Source: Candidatus Saccharimonadota bacterium
GTDB lineage: Bacteria > Patescibacteriota > Saccharimonadia > Saccharimonadales > Saccharimonadaceae
Length of the DNA: 34,706 nt
Direction of reading: 5' to 3'
NCBI GenBank assembly: GCA_024402845.1
Contig: JAKSSY010000002.1
Location: 1 to 34,706, forward strand
This document shows positions 7,852 through 18,231 of the stretch, in pieces. The notes under the pieces are model-generated. The model saw only the letters and a program-made list of their open reading frames with translations. It did not search any database and was not told where the DNA came from. Within the stretch, counting starts at the first letter, position 1. Each line of letters starts with the position of its first letter. The position numbers and the translations under genes were made by a program.

Positions 7852-9460
7852 AAACGTAGGAAAAATATTGAAATGTCCGTATTGTGGAAGCTCTGATGTT
7901 TCTTTTGATGTGACGATTGGCAAGCTAAAATGCCAACATTGCAAGAGCGAGATTGAGCCCGAATTAGTACAGGATGATGAGAATCCGGCTTTCCTTAAGG
8001 GGAAGATTGTCGGTAGTGGTGCGGAGAAAATCATCGACAGTAATTCGATGATTACAATGAAGTGTACATCTTGCGGGGCGGCGATTACTCTTAATACAGA
8101 CGAAGCGATGAGCGCACGTTGTCCATGGTGTAGGCATACGCTGTCGATTAATGATAAGTTGCCAAATGGTGCCGTGCCGGATATGATTTTGCCGTTTAGA
8201 GTTACGCGCGAATATGCGTTTGCTGAGATGGCTGGATACATGAAAGAGCATAAGAGTCTAGCGAAGAAACAATTCGTGAATGATTTTAGGCCAGAAAATT
8301 TGATGGGCGTATTTTTACCATACATGGTGGTAGATATGAATGTGAGCGCCGAAATGTCTGGCGAGGGCGAACATCAAACGCGTAGATATACGGTTGGTTC
8401 TGGCGATAATGAGGAAACGCGCTATGATGCCGATTTGTATAGTGTCCACCGTAAGTTTGACTTAATTATTGATGACTTAACGATTGAAGCTTCCTCAGAT
8501 AAATTGAATCAGAACGCTTTGATAAATACGAATAATATTGTTAATGCAATTATGCCGTTTGATACGCAAAATGCTGTGAAATGGGACGCACGTTTGGTGA
8601 AAGGGTATGCCTGTGAGAAACGCGACGTAAACATTAATGATTTGGATAAGAAAGTAAAGCTGCAAGTCGAAGACATTATGCGTTACCAGATGCAAGATTC
8701 GATTAGCTTGTTTGATCGTGGCGTGCGTTGGGATAAAATGCGCCTCGAACAAAAAGGCGTGAAGTGGAAGACGGCGTATATGCCGGTCTGGCTTTATTGC
8801 TATCTCGATAAGAAGAGTAATGGCGAAGGCATTTTGCACTATATCGCAGTAAATGCGCGTACGGGCGAAATGGTCGGTAGTTCTCCAGTGGACGTAAAGA
8901 GAGTTTTGTCGATAATTTTCATTGTTCCACTGATATGTTTGGTGGTCGGCCACCTAGTTGACGCTTTTAGAATTTTCCTGAATAGTCATACGGATATATA
9001 TACAGCTCCTGGTGAACCTGGTTTGATTGCGTTTGGTATTGGTTTTATGTGGATGCTGATTACGGGAATTGGGCTTGGCGTTACGGCGTTTGGCTATCGT
9101 AATAAACGAGCGCGCCATCTGCACGAGAAGGAGACGAGTGCGGCAATTAATAATCTTGAAGTTGACGATGTATTTAAAGAAGATCGACGTGGTCTTCGCA
9201 ACTCGCAGATGACTAGTAGAAATGATAACCGCATCCGCGGAATTCAGCAGCAAAATGCCGGCATGTTTGTTTCGAATAAAATTGCGCCTGGAGATTCGCC
9301 GAAATATAAGGCGGTTAGACAATCTGTTGTCGCGCCTCAAAAGACAGTGAGTAATAATTCTGATACGGCGAAAGCCGTTGTGGTTGCCGCTTTTGTCGTT
9401 GTATGGATTTTAGTGATCTTCGCAATGATTGCTTCGACAATGTTATCACTGCTATTCTAA
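7832..9460 (+). CDS. Double zinc-ribbon membrane protein (YdjG-like), paralogue 3 of 3
   Basis: About 542 aa. Zinc ribbons are CPYCGSSD/CQHC and CTSCGAAI/CPWCRH. The core repeats the family motifs (NGAVPDMILPF, GVFLPYMVVDMNV, LIDDLTIEASSDKLNQ, IMPFDTQNAVKWD, TAYMPVWLYCY, HYIAVNARTGE). Hydrophobic segments lie at about 350-370, 395-420 and at the very C-terminus (VVVAAFVVVWILVIFAMIAS), so it has a terminal membrane anchor that paralogue 2 lacks. The frame is open from a TTG at 7820; ATG 7832 is preferred (MTESKSKNVGKILKCPYC), giving a 20-base overlap with paralogue 2 and suggesting coupled translation. No clear Shine-Dalgarno is seen. It ends 18 bases before cysS, which has its own promoter. 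Confidence 0.78.
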   Translation: MTESKSKNVGKILKCPYCGSSDVSFDVTIGKLKCQHCKSEIEPELVQDDENPAFLKGKIVGSGAEKIIDSNSMITMKCTSCGAAITLNTDEAMSARCPWCRHTLSINDKLPNGAVPDMILPFRVTREYAFAEMAGYMKEHKSLAKKQFVNDFRPENLMGVFLPYMVVDMNVSAEMSGEGEHQTRRYTVGSGDNEETRYDADLYSVHRKFDLIIDDLTIEASSDKLNQNALINTNNIVNAIMPFDTQNAVKWDARLVKGYACEKRDVNINDLDKKVKLQVEDIMRYQMQDSISLFDRGVRWDKMRLEQKGVKWKTAYMPVWLYCYLDKKSNGEGILHYIAVNARTGEMVGSSPVDVKRVLSIIFIVPLICLVVGHLVDAFRIFLNSHTDIYTAPGEPGLIAFGIGFMWMLITGIGLGVTAFGYRNKRARHLHEKETSAAINNLEVDDVFKEDRRGLRNSQMTSRNDNRIRGIQQQNAGMFVSNKIAPGDSPKYKAVRQSVVAPQKTVSNNSDTAKAVVVAAFVVVWILVIFAMIASTMLSLLF

Positions 9461-9465
9461 TCTGT

Positions 9466-9471
9466 TATACT
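9466..9471 (+). promoter_or_regulatory. -10 element for a leaderless cysS mRNA
   Basis: TGT-TATACT is an extended -10 whose hexamer ends seven bases before the cysS ATG. Transcription would therefore start at or next to the A of the ATG. Confidence 0.6.
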
Positions 9472-9478
9472 AAAGGGC

Positions 9479-10837
9479 ATGAAGCTACATAATACCCTGA
9501 CGAGGAAAGTCGAAGAATTTACTCCTATCAATGATAAAAGAGTAAAGATTTATACCTGTGGTCCAACAGTGTATAGCTTTGCGCACATTGGCAACTTCAC
9601 TTGCTACGTTTACTGGGATTTATTAGTTAGGACTCTTCAGCTTGAGGGCTGGCCGGTTGATCGCGTTTTGAATATTACGGATGTTGGGCACTTGACGTCC
9701 GATGCCGATGACGGCGAAGACAAGATGGAAAAAGGCGCAAAACGCGAAGGCAAGACTGTTTGGGAAGTTGCCGAGATGTATATGGGCGACTTTCTGGAGA
9801 ATTTTCATGCACTAAACATGGTTGAGCCGACTGACATTTGTCGTGCGACGGATTTTATTAAGGAGGACACTCAACTTGTTGATGCGCTATATGAAAAAGG
9901 CTATCTATACGACACGACAGATGGTTTGTATTTTGATACCTCAAAGTTTCCTAAGTATGCAGACTTTGCGCGCTTGGATTTGGAGCATCTGAAAGCTGGT
10001 GCGCGTATTGAATTTAGTGACGAAAAGCGCAATCCTTCGGACTTTGCAGTTTGGAAATGGATCCGTGACGGGGAGGATCACGCGATGCAGTGGGAATATC
10101 GTGGCAGGATGGGATATCCTGGATGGCATCTAGAGTGCTCGACGATTATTCACGAAAAACTTGGCGAGCCGATTGATATTCACTGCGGTGGCATTGATCA
10201 TATTCCGGTACATCACACGAATGAGATTGCGCAGACTGAATGTGCATACGGTGAGAAAATGGCAAACTTCTGGTTGCATAATAATTTTATTACGATTGAA
10301 GGACAAAAGATCTCCAAGTCGCTAGGGAATGTTTATATGTTCTCCGATTTAAAAGAAAAAGGATACTCACATATGGATTACAAAATGTGGGTATTGCAGG
10401 GGCATTTTCAGAGCGAAAGGAATTTCTCATTTGAGGATATTGCGGCCGCGAAACAGCGTCTGTTGAATTACCGTAATTTTGCGGCATTGCGTTGGCAAAA
10501 AGAAGCTACTGACATGTCGGAAGTGTGCAAAGCAATGATGATGCAGTTGGAGAATAATTTGAACTCTGCCGGCGCACTGGCAGAATTGGATAAATCTATG
10601 TCAACAAACGTTCCGGATGAAGAATTTGTAAAGTTTTTGGATGATGCGTTTGGCCTAAAAATTGCTGAGAGTACGCCAGATATTTCTGATGAATTGAAGA
10701 CAAAAATCGAAAAACGCTTTAAGGCAAAGAAAGAAAAAGATTTTGCGACGGCCGATGCGTTGCGTGATGAAATTTCCGACGAGGGGATTGCATTGCTGGA
10801 CGGAGCTGATGGGTCAATTTGGCAATATGCTGAATAA
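9479..10837 (+). CDS. cysS: Cysteinyl-tRNA synthetase
   Basis: Charges tRNA-Cys with cysteine using ATP. The 452-aa class I synthetase has the zinc-binding Cys in IYTCGPTVY, the HIGH-type motif FAHIGNF, WHLECST and HCGGIDHIPVHHTNEIAQTE (zinc and substrate site), and the KMSKS-type loop KISKSLGN. It ends with the anticodon-binding region KKEKDFATADALRDEI typical of CysRS. Length is close to the E. coli enzyme (461 aa). ATG 9479 has no usable Shine-Dalgarno (only AAAGGG directly before it) but lies seven bases after TATACT, so a leaderless mRNA is likely. A terminator follows directly after the stop. Confidence 0.97.
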   Translation: MKLHNTLTRKVEEFTPINDKRVKIYTCGPTVYSFAHIGNFTCYVYWDLLVRTLQLEGWPVDRVLNITDVGHLTSDADDGEDKMEKGAKREGKTVWEVAEMYMGDFLENFHALNMVEPTDICRATDFIKEDTQLVDALYEKGYLYDTTDGLYFDTSKFPKYADFARLDLEHLKAGARIEFSDEKRNPSDFAVWKWIRDGEDHAMQWEYRGRMGYPGWHLECSTIIHEKLGEPIDIHCGGIDHIPVHHTNEIAQTECAYGEKMANFWLHNNFITIEGQKISKSLGNVYMFSDLKEKGYSHMDYKMWVLQGHFQSERNFSFEDIAAAKQRLLNYRNFAALRWQKEATDMSEVCKAMMMQLENNLNSAGALAELDKSMSTNVPDEEFVKFLDDAFGLKIAESTPDISDELKTKIEKRFKAKKEKDFATADALRDEISDEGIALLDGADGSIWQYAE

Positions 10838-10869
10838 AAAAATATCTCCCGACTGGGAGATATTTTTTT
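10838..10869. terminator. Bidirectional terminator between cysS and the AI-2E gene
   Basis: AAAAATATCTCCC and GGGAGATATTTTT form a perfect stem around GACT, with an A-run on one side and a T-run on the other. It serves the converging genes cysS (plus) and the AI-2E family gene (minus). Confidence 0.92.
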
Positions 10870-10874
10870 GTTGG

Positions 10875-12026
10875 TTATTTTGTTGCGATAAGTTTTTTGT
10901 CGTCGACTTTTTTCTTCGGTGGTTCGATATTGCTACCGTTAATTTTGCCGTCGTCCATGAGGTCTGCGCCGTATTCTTCGATGAGGACTTTGATACAGCC
11001 AGCGATCGGAATTGAAATGATTGCGCCGACTAGGCCGAAAGTATAAACACCAATTGTGACGGCGGATAGAATCACGAGAGCGGGTAAGTTCATGCCTTTG
11101 CCTTGGATTTTTGGCGAGATAATATTGGATTCGATTTGGAGATAAATAATTGCATAGATAATAAAGACGATGCCGGCCCACATGACATTAAAACCGAGTA
11201 GCAGCGCGACAATCGCGCCACCGATGAAGCTACCAAACATCGGAATTAAGCAGAATACACCAGTAATTAAGCCGAATGGGAAGGCTAGGCCTGGCGCAAT
11301 CCCAAAGATTAGGCAGATGATAAAGACGGAGATAGTGGTGCAGGCTGCGTTAATTAATGCAACGGTGACCGCGCTGGAAACGTATGTGGATACTGTCTCT
11401 GCAAGGCGACTAACAACACGTTGGGCGCGCTTGGTATTTTTGGTTTTATTAAAGACATTCCAGAATTTTTTGACCAGCGCTGGGCCTTCGGTGAGCATGA
11501 AAAAGGCGAGCACTAAGGCTAGGATTACTACCGCAAAGAAGCTGCCGATTGAGCTGATTGAATTGCTGAGTACTGTGCCAAAATCGCCGACCATGTTTTT
11601 GGAAAAACTTTCGACGATTTGATTAATCTGGTCTTGCAAGTTTGCAATGCCGAGATTGTTGCCAATTTTGTTAATAAGGCCGATATTGCCAGTGGCATCA
11701 TCGACGAGGGATGGAAGACTGCTGAAGAATTTGATTGATTCATTGGCGACGGTCGGAATGACGATGCTTGCGAAGGCAATAATAAAACCAACTACGAGAA
11801 TGTAGGAAATTGCAATAGAAAAACCGCGACTTTTGCTTGGGAAAATTCCGGCAATCTTTTTGATAAGCGGAGAAATCGCTAATGAAAAGAATAATGCTGA
11901 AAAGATAATTGATAGGCCAAAGCTAGCTTTGTAGAGAAGATAGCCGGCAATAATAAAACCAATAATGACGAGCCAAAAACGAATGAACGTCTTGGTGTCG
12001 ATTTGGACTCTTGTCGTAGTACTCAT
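10875..12026 (-). CDS. AI-2E family transporter (PerM/YdiK-like membrane protein)
   Basis: 383-aa polytopic inner-membrane protein of the AI-2E transporter (UPF0118) family, members of which have been linked to autoinducer-2 export or Na+/H+ antiport; the substrate here is unknown. Seen: hydrophobic pairs at about 15-55 and 70-95, a soluble stretch (about 100-155), then helices at about 160-185, 215-245, 250-300 and 310-345. Family-like segments are FGLITGVFCLIPMFGSFIGG and ALVILSAVTIGVYTFGLVGAIISIPIAG. A basic C-terminal tail (PPKKKVDDKKLIATK) follows. No Shine-Dalgarno is seen; TGG-TACAAT ends six bases before the ATG, so the mRNA should be leaderless. Confidence 0.88.
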   Translation of the reverse strand: MSTTTRVQIDTKTFIRFWLVIIGFIIAGYLLYKASFGLSIIFSALFFSLAISPLIKKIAGIFPSKSRGFSIAISYILVVGFIIAFASIVIPTVANESIKFFSSLPSLVDDATGNIGLINKIGNNLGIANLQDQINQIVESFSKNMVGDFGTVLSNSISSIGSFFAVVILALVLAFFMLTEGPALVKKFWNVFNKTKNTKRAQRVVSRLAETVSTYVSSAVTVALINAACTTISVFIICLIFGIAPGLAFPFGLITGVFCLIPMFGSFIGGAIVALLLGFNVMWAGIVFIIYAIIYLQIESNIISPKIQGKGMNLPALVILSAVTIGVYTFGLVGAIISIPIAGCIKVLIEEYGADLMDDGKINGSNIEPPKKKVDDKKLIATK

Positions 12027-12032
12027 GCTTTA

Positions 12033-12038
12033 ATTGTA
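12033..12038 (-). promoter_or_regulatory. -10 element for a leaderless AI-2E-family mRNA
   Basis: On the minus strand TGG-TACAAT is an extended -10 ending six bases before ATG 12026, with no Shine-Dalgarno in the gap. Confidence 0.6.
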
Positions 12039-12055
12039 CCACGGTTAAAATAGGT

Positions 12056-14199
<2,144 letters not shown>

Positions 14200-14206
14200 T
14201 CTGCAT

Positions 14207-14212
14207 ATTATA
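14207..14212 (-). promoter_or_regulatory. -10 element for a leaderless queA-tgt mRNA
   Basis: TATAAT on the minus strand ends seven bases before ATG 14199 (spacer ATGCAGA). Transcription would start at the initiation codon. Confidence 0.65.
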
Positions 14213-14230
14213 CAATATTTTTACAGATAG

Positions 14231-14260
14231 AAAAAGGCCCCAGACCTTGCGGTCCGGGGC
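14231..14260 (-). terminator. Terminator of the 14297-14569 gene
   Basis: Read on the minus strand, GCCCCGGACC and GGTCTGGGGC pair (one mismatch) around GCAA, followed by CTTTTT. It stands 36 bases after the small gene's stop and just upstream of the queA promoter, insulating the two. Confidence 0.9.
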
Positions 14261-14296
14261 GGGGTGTAAGATGGGCAGGATGGGCCCAGAGGAAGA

Positions 14297-14569
14297 TCAG
14301 ATCTTCCCGAGGACATCATCCGCGATCATGCGGGTAACCGTGGCGTCGTTCTGCTCCAAGCGGGTGTCGTAGTAGCCGATGAGGGCCTTGAGAGCATCCA
14401 CGATCTTCTGGTGGTTGCGCTGACCGGGCTTGTAGGCCTTCTGCTCGGACTCGAGCATCTGGACCAGAGTGGCCTTGCTCTTTTCGAACTCGGCGCTTTC
14501 CTTCTTGATAGCGGTGGCGCGGGTGATGACGTTGTCGGTTACGGTTACGGTAATGTTCTTGTCTGCCAT
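14297..14569 (-). CDS. Small protein of unknown function (90 aa), C-ending codons
   Basis: No family recognised. The 90-residue product starts MADKNITVTVTDNVITRA and is otherwise mostly charged and helical-looking (KKESAEFEKSKATLVQMLES, then IVDALKALIGYYDTRLEQND). It has no signal peptide, membrane helix or cysteine. ATG 14569 is preferred over the longer open frame because AAGGAGG lies just upstream. Codons are strikingly C/G-ending (CTC, ATC, AAG, GAG, CGC), unlike the neighbouring genes. It is monocistronic, with a near-consensus promoter (TTGACA-17-TACAAT), a leader of about 88 nt and a GC-rich terminator. It belongs with the genes at 27676, 28617 and 34401 by these traits. Confidence 0.75.
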   Translation of the reverse strand: MADKNITVTVTDNVITRATAIKKESAEFEKSKATLVQMLESEQKAYKPGQRNHQKIVDALKALIGYYDTRLEQNDATVTRMIADDVLGKI

Positions 14570-14663
14570 GAATAATTCCTCCTTAGGATAGGGCGCAGGC
14601 TCTTGATAGCCCGCTGTGGCGAAAATGACACTAAAATGCAACATCACATGAGTGATTATTAGT

Positions 14664-14692
14664 ATTGTAGCACAAATGACTTAAAATGTCAA
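14664..14692 (-). promoter_or_regulatory. Near-consensus promoter of the 14297-14569 gene
   Basis: On the minus strand TTGACA (14692-14687), a 17-base spacer and TGC-TACAAT (14669-14664). The -35 is within TATTGAC, and TGAC/GTCA arms form a short dyad over the -35 and spacer. Confidence 0.8.
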
Positions 14693-14776
14693 TAGGTAAT
14701 GCTCAACATATCTATTTTAAGGTATTTTAAGGTTCAGCAAATAGACTGGTATTATAAATATAGGAGAAAAACCAAG

Positions 14777-15436
14777 ATGAGAGTATTATACGTAGAAGAT
14801 GAAAAGTTCTTGGCAGAAGCCGTAAAACATAATCTTGAAAAACTAGGGTTTAATGTTGATTTAGCTTTTGATGGCGAAGACGGTTTAAACTCCGCGGTAG
14901 AGAATATCTATGACTGCGTAGTACTCGATGTGATGCTCCCGAAGTTATCCGGTATAGAAATCTTGGAACGTATGCGTGAGAAAAAGGTTTCTACGCCAGT
15001 AATTATGCTTTCAGCTTTGTCTGAAGTAGAGGATAAGGTGCGCGGTTTGGATGCTGGTGCGGATGATTATTTGGCGAAGCCATTCAAGACAGCAGAGCTT
15101 GTAGCGCGTATTAATGCTTTGGCGCGTCGTCCAGCAAAAGTTGAGGATCGCAAGATTACTTATTTGAATTTGGAATTTAATATTGATGAAAAAGAACTGA
15201 ATGGTGTTGGTTTGACTACGAAAGAAGCCGATATTATTCACGAGTTAATGAAAACGCCAGAGAAAATCGTAAAGAAAGATTATCTTCTTAACAAAGTTTG
15301 GGGCGGGGAAGCTTATGGCGAAGATAATTATATTGAGGTTTATGTTTCGCGTTTGCGCAAATTGTTGAAGAGTATCCGTTCTGAGGCGAAAATTATGACA
15401 GTGCGCGGATTTGGATATAAATTAGTAGAAGAATAA
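14777..15436 (+). CDS. OmpR/PhoB-family response regulator
   Basis: 219-aa two-component response regulator. The receiver domain (about 1-118) has the acidic pair Glu7-Asp8, the phosphoacceptor Asp51 in CVVLDVMLPKLSG, the Thr/Ser in VIMLSA and the Lys of DYLAKPF. A winged-helix DNA-binding domain (about 128-218) ends YIEVYVSRLRKLL and TVRGFGYKLVEE, typical of OmpR/PhoB. ATG 14777 is chosen over an upstream in-frame ATG because MRVLYVEDE is the normal receiver start and TAGGAG lies ten bases before it. The kinase gene starts one base after the stop. AT-rich hexamers (TATTAT/TATAAA near 14750-14758) could serve as -10. Confidence 0.94.
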   Translation: MRVLYVEDEKFLAEAVKHNLEKLGFNVDLAFDGEDGLNSAVENIYDCVVLDVMLPKLSGIEILERMREKKVSTPVIMLSALSEVEDKVRGLDAGADDYLAKPFKTAELVARINALARRPAKVEDRKITYLNLEFNIDEKELNGVGLTTKEADIIHELMKTPEKIVKKDYLLNKVWGGEAYGEDNYIEVYVSRLRKLLKSIRSEAKIMTVRGFGYKLVEE

Positions 15437-15437
15437 G

Positions 15438-16367
15438 ATGTTTTCGAAACTCCGTAATAAATTTATTTTAACTAACGTCATCACTTCGGCGATTATTATC
15501 ATGATGTCTTTTTCGTCGATTTATATCGGCACGATGATTGCGTATAACAATCGCAAACCGCACGATGTGCCGGTAGAGTTTGATAAGACGCAAGAAATGC
15601 AAAACGCGTTTCGACGTGAGTTGGATAAGATGCATGCCGAGCAATTAGCGCGTTTGGCTTTTGTCTTAATAATGGTTGGTGCTATTACGGAGATTTTTGT
15701 ATTTATAGCTAGTTACTATTATGCAGAGAAGGCAATTGAGCCAGTCAAAAATGCGTATATAAAACAGCGAGAGTTTATTACTAATGCATCTCATGAGTTA
15801 AAAACTCCGATTGCAGCGGCGCGTGCGAACTTTGAAGCACTTGGCACCGATGAGCAGCCATGGACGGACAATGTAGATATGGAACTTGAGCGAGCGAGTC
15901 GTTTAGTAAATGATCTTTTAACGCTGGCGCGAACGGATGGAAAGAATGTTGAGGCAGCAAAGAAAGATGTCGATTTAGCGAAAATCGTGAGGAAGCGTAC
16001 GCAACTAATTGAAGCTAGGCTTGGTGATAAAAAGTTGGAACTCGATTTACCAGAAGAGCTAAAGACGAAAATAGCGGATGCAGATTTTACGCAGGTAATA
16101 GATATTTTGCTTGATAATGCTGTGAAGTATTCAAAGTCTAAAATTGTTGTAAAACTTACAACAAACACTATATCGGTCGAGAATGATGGAGAAACGATTT
16201 CGGCAGAGAAATTGCCGCATGTATTCGAGCGTTTCTATCAGACAGACAAAACGGCGGAAGGTTCCGGTTTGGGGCTTGCAATTGCAAAGGCGGTTTGCGA
16301 TCAAAACCACTGGAAAATCACTACTGAATCAGGAAAAAAGAATACAAAATTTACTCTGAGTTTCTAA
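15438..16367 (+). CDS. Sensor histidine kinase
   Basis: 309-aa membrane histidine kinase, cognate partner of the regulator directly upstream. Two transmembrane helices (about 10-35 and 72-93) bracket a short extracytoplasmic loop of about 35 residues, too small for a classical ligand domain, so it may sense the membrane or a partner protein. Catalytic parts: H-box FITNASHELKTPIA with phosphoacceptor His119, N-box DILLDNAVKYSK, an atypical G1 (ENDGETIS in place of DxGxG), F-box PHVFERFYQ, and G2 GSGLGLAIAKAV. No HAMP or PAS domain is visible. Length is short for the family. The signal is unknown. Confidence 0.93.
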   Translation: MFSKLRNKFILTNVITSAIIIMMSFSSIYIGTMIAYNNRKPHDVPVEFDKTQEMQNAFRRELDKMHAEQLARLAFVLIMVGAITEIFVFIASYYYAEKAIEPVKNAYIKQREFITNASHELKTPIAAARANFEALGTDEQPWTDNVDMELERASRLVNDLLTLARTDGKNVEAAKKDVDLAKIVRKRTQLIEARLGDKKLELDLPEELKTKIADADFTQVIDILLDNAVKYSKSKIVVKLTTNTISVENDGETISAEKLPHVFERFYQTDKTAEGSGLGLAIAKAVCDQNHWKITTESGKKNTKFTLSF

Positions 16368-16404
16368 ATAAGATATAATTAAGCTATAGTTTAATTATAT
16401 TTTT

Positions 16405-17064
16405 ATGGAAAACATAGCTCCAAGCGTAGATTCCGACGTCGAAGAAGAGGTCGTTGGCGTAGAAAAGAATCCTAGGATTGGGATGATTGTAGGGCTGATT
16501 GTAGGGGTAGCGCTTTTGATTGGTTGTATTTGCGGTGTTGGTTTGTTGCTTGGTGGAATTGTAAAATTCGGTAATTCGGTTGAAAAGATTATCGAAGAAG
16601 ATGTCGAAATAGTTGAGGAAGAAGAGGACGAAGTTGTAAAACCTGCCGTAAGTGACAAAAACTATATCGGCGATTCGGACTTTGGCTATTTGGAAGTTGA
16701 CGAAACCTGGTCTAATTATGAGGACGAAGAAGAAAGCGGTATGCTTCGCTATAGCAGCGGGTTATATTTGATTTCTCTATACGCGGTGCCGAAACTACAG
16801 GCAAGTAGCGAGGATTATCAAACGAATGTACTGAAAGCCCTAGAAGAGGATGGGGTGGAAAATGCGACGAGTGAAGTGAGCAAGCTTGGTGATTATGATG
16901 CATACAAAATCAGTGGCTATTATGCTGATAGAAATATGCATCTGGTGATATGGATATTTGAAGCAGAAGACAATAAAACTCATTACGTTTCCGTGGAGGG
17001 GCTGGACGAGAGTAATGAAAAATTTGAGATTCCGGCAAAGTTTAGTTTGAAGAAGGAAGATTAG
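16405..17064 (+). CDS. Single-pass membrane protein of unknown function, acidic
   Basis: 219 aa, no family recognised. It has a short acidic N-terminal segment (residues 1-23), a Gly-rich membrane helix (about 27-52: GMIVGLIVGVALLIGCICGVG), an acidic linker (EEDVEIVEEEEDEVVKP) and a C-terminal domain of about 140 residues with GDSDFGYLEVDETW, YSSGLYLISLYAV and YDAYKISGYYADRN. That domain is probably outside the cell, with the N-terminus inside (inference). It starts 37 bases after the kinase stop, behind a TATAAT at 16374-16379, and ends at a strong terminator. Its position next to the two-component pair suggests, but does not prove, that it is a target or accessory. Confidence 0.75.
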   Translation: MENIAPSVDSDVEEEVVGVEKNPRIGMIVGLIVGVALLIGCICGVGLLLGGIVKFGNSVEKIIEEDVEIVEEEEDEVVKPAVSDKNYIGDSDFGYLEVDETWSNYEDEEESGMLRYSSGLYLISLYAVPKLQASSEDYQTNVLKALEEDGVENATSEVSKLGDYDAYKISGYYADRNMHLVIWIFEAEDNKTHYVSVEGLDESNEKFEIPAKFSLKKED

Positions 17065-17069
17065 CCAAT

Positions 17070-17090
17070 CCCCCCATCTGGGGGGTTTTT
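17070..17090 (+). terminator. Terminator after the 16405-17064 gene
   Basis: CCCCCC and GGGGGG pair around ATCT, followed by TTTTT, five bases after the stop codon. Confidence 0.9.
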
Positions 17091-17110
17091 GATGTCCTGT
17101 GGAAAAATGG

Positions 17111-17116
17111 TATAAT
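17111..17116 (+). promoter_or_regulatory. -10 element for a leaderless ychF mRNA
   Basis: TGG-TATAAT is an extended consensus -10 ending seven bases before the ychF ATG; no Shine-Dalgarno lies between. Confidence 0.7.
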
Positions 17117-17123
17117 ATCTGCT

Positions 17124-18182
17124 ATGAGTTTACAGATAGGAATTGTTGGTTTAGCAAATGTTGGTAAGAGTACGCTTTTTAACGCTCTCACAAATGCCGG
17201 AGCGCTTGCAGCGAATTATCCTTTTGCAACAATAGAGCCAAATACTGGTATTGTTGGCGTTCCAGATGAGCGCCTTGATGTTCTTGCAAAGATGTATGAT
17301 TCCGACAAGGTTGTTCCTGCAACCGTAGAATTTGTCGATATTGCTGGCTTGATTGCGGGCGCGTCCAAAGGTGAGGGTCTAGGCAATAAATTTCTAGCCA
17401 ATATTCGCGAATGCAAAGTGATTTGCCATGTCGTACGCGCATTTGAGGATGCAAATGTAACGCACGTAGCTGGTGGCCCGGATCCAAAGCGCGATATCGA
17501 GACGGTAGAGACTGAACTTGCGCTTGCGGATATAGAAACATTGGAAAAAACTTTGCCAAAAATTCAGAAAGAGGCACGCGGTGGCGACAAGGATGCGGCC
17601 AAAAGAGCAGAACAGGCTGCCAAAGCACTAGAAGATTTGAAGAGCGGGAAGCTTCATATTGAGGCAGTGGATGGACTTGATTTATTGTCCGCGAAACCGG
17701 TTTTCTATATGTTTAATATGGACGAGAATGAATTGACCGATGATGCGAAGCGCAAAGAATTGGCCGATCTTGTGGCGCCACAAAAGTGCGTATTTGTGAA
17801 TGCGAAGTTGGAGTCCGAGATGGCGGATATGTCCAAAGAAGACAAGCAGGAATTCTTGGATAGCTACGGCATCAAAGAAGATGGCTTAACGCAATTGGTT
17901 TATGTCGCTTACGATACGCTAGGTCTTCAGAGCTATCTGACGGCGGGCAAGAAGGAGACGCGCGCTTGGACGATTAAGCAGGGCGCAACGGCGCCAGAGG
18001 CGGCGGGCGTAATTCATACAGATTTTCAGCGCGGTTTTATCGCGGCTACGATTTGTTCTTACGATGACCTCGTAAAATTAGGTTCAGAAAAAGCTGTACG
18101 CGAGGCGGGATTGATGCGTACGGAAGGCAAAGACTACGTGATGCGTGATGGTGATGTAGTTGAGTTTAAATTTAACGTTTAA
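17124..18182 (+). CDS. ychF: Ribosome-associated P-loop ATPase YchF (OLA1 family)
   Basis: An Obg-related P-loop NTPase that binds ribosomes and prefers ATP to GTP. Seen: G1 GLANVGKSTLFNAL, switch II/G3 VDIAGLIAGASKGEGLGNKFL, and the G4-equivalent NMDE in place of NKxD, which marks YchF rather than Obg. A coiled-coil insertion (about 130-180) and a C-terminal TGS domain follow (FQRGFIAATICSYDDL, DGDVVEFKFNV). The 352-aa length is close to the E. coli protein (363). The TGS domain normally begins in the segment LTAGKKETRAWTI, present here. Leaderless start, see the -10 at 17111. The pilus operon downstream has its own promoter. Confidence 0.97.
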   Translation: MSLQIGIVGLANVGKSTLFNALTNAGALAANYPFATIEPNTGIVGVPDERLDVLAKMYDSDKVVPATVEFVDIAGLIAGASKGEGLGNKFLANIRECKVICHVVRAFEDANVTHVAGGPDPKRDIETVETELALADIETLEKTLPKIQKEARGGDKDAAKRAEQAAKALEDLKSGKLHIEAVDGLDLLSAKPVFYMFNMDENELTDDAKRKELADLVAPQKCVFVNAKLESEMADMSKEDKQEFLDSYGIKEDGLTQLVYVAYDTLGLQSYLTAGKKETRAWTIKQGATAPEAAGVIHTDFQRGFIAATICSYDDLVKLGSEKAVREAGLMRTEGKDYVMRDGDVVEFKFNV

Positions 18183-18219
18183 AGCAGAAAATTTGTTGCG
18201 TTTTAAAAGTCGCTTATGC

Positions 18220-18225
18220 TAAACT
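18220..18225 (+). promoter_or_regulatory. -10 element for a leaderless pilM operon mRNA
   Basis: TGC-TAAACT is an extended -10-like element ending six bases before ATG 18232. The surrounding TATGCTAAA is repeated in front of tpiA and (as TATGTTAAA) in front of the 26242-26757 gene at the same distance. Confidence 0.5.
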
Positions 18226-18231
18226 AGGTGT

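Noticed and set aside
14570-14647. 26-residue N-terminal extension of the 14297-14569 gene
   Set aside because: AAGGAGG is positioned for ATG 14569 and the extension covers the transcribed leader.
14570-14656. Riboswitch in the 88-nt leader of the 14297 gene
   Set aside because: Only weak local pairing (GGGC/GCCC-type) is visible and no known aptamer motif is recognised.
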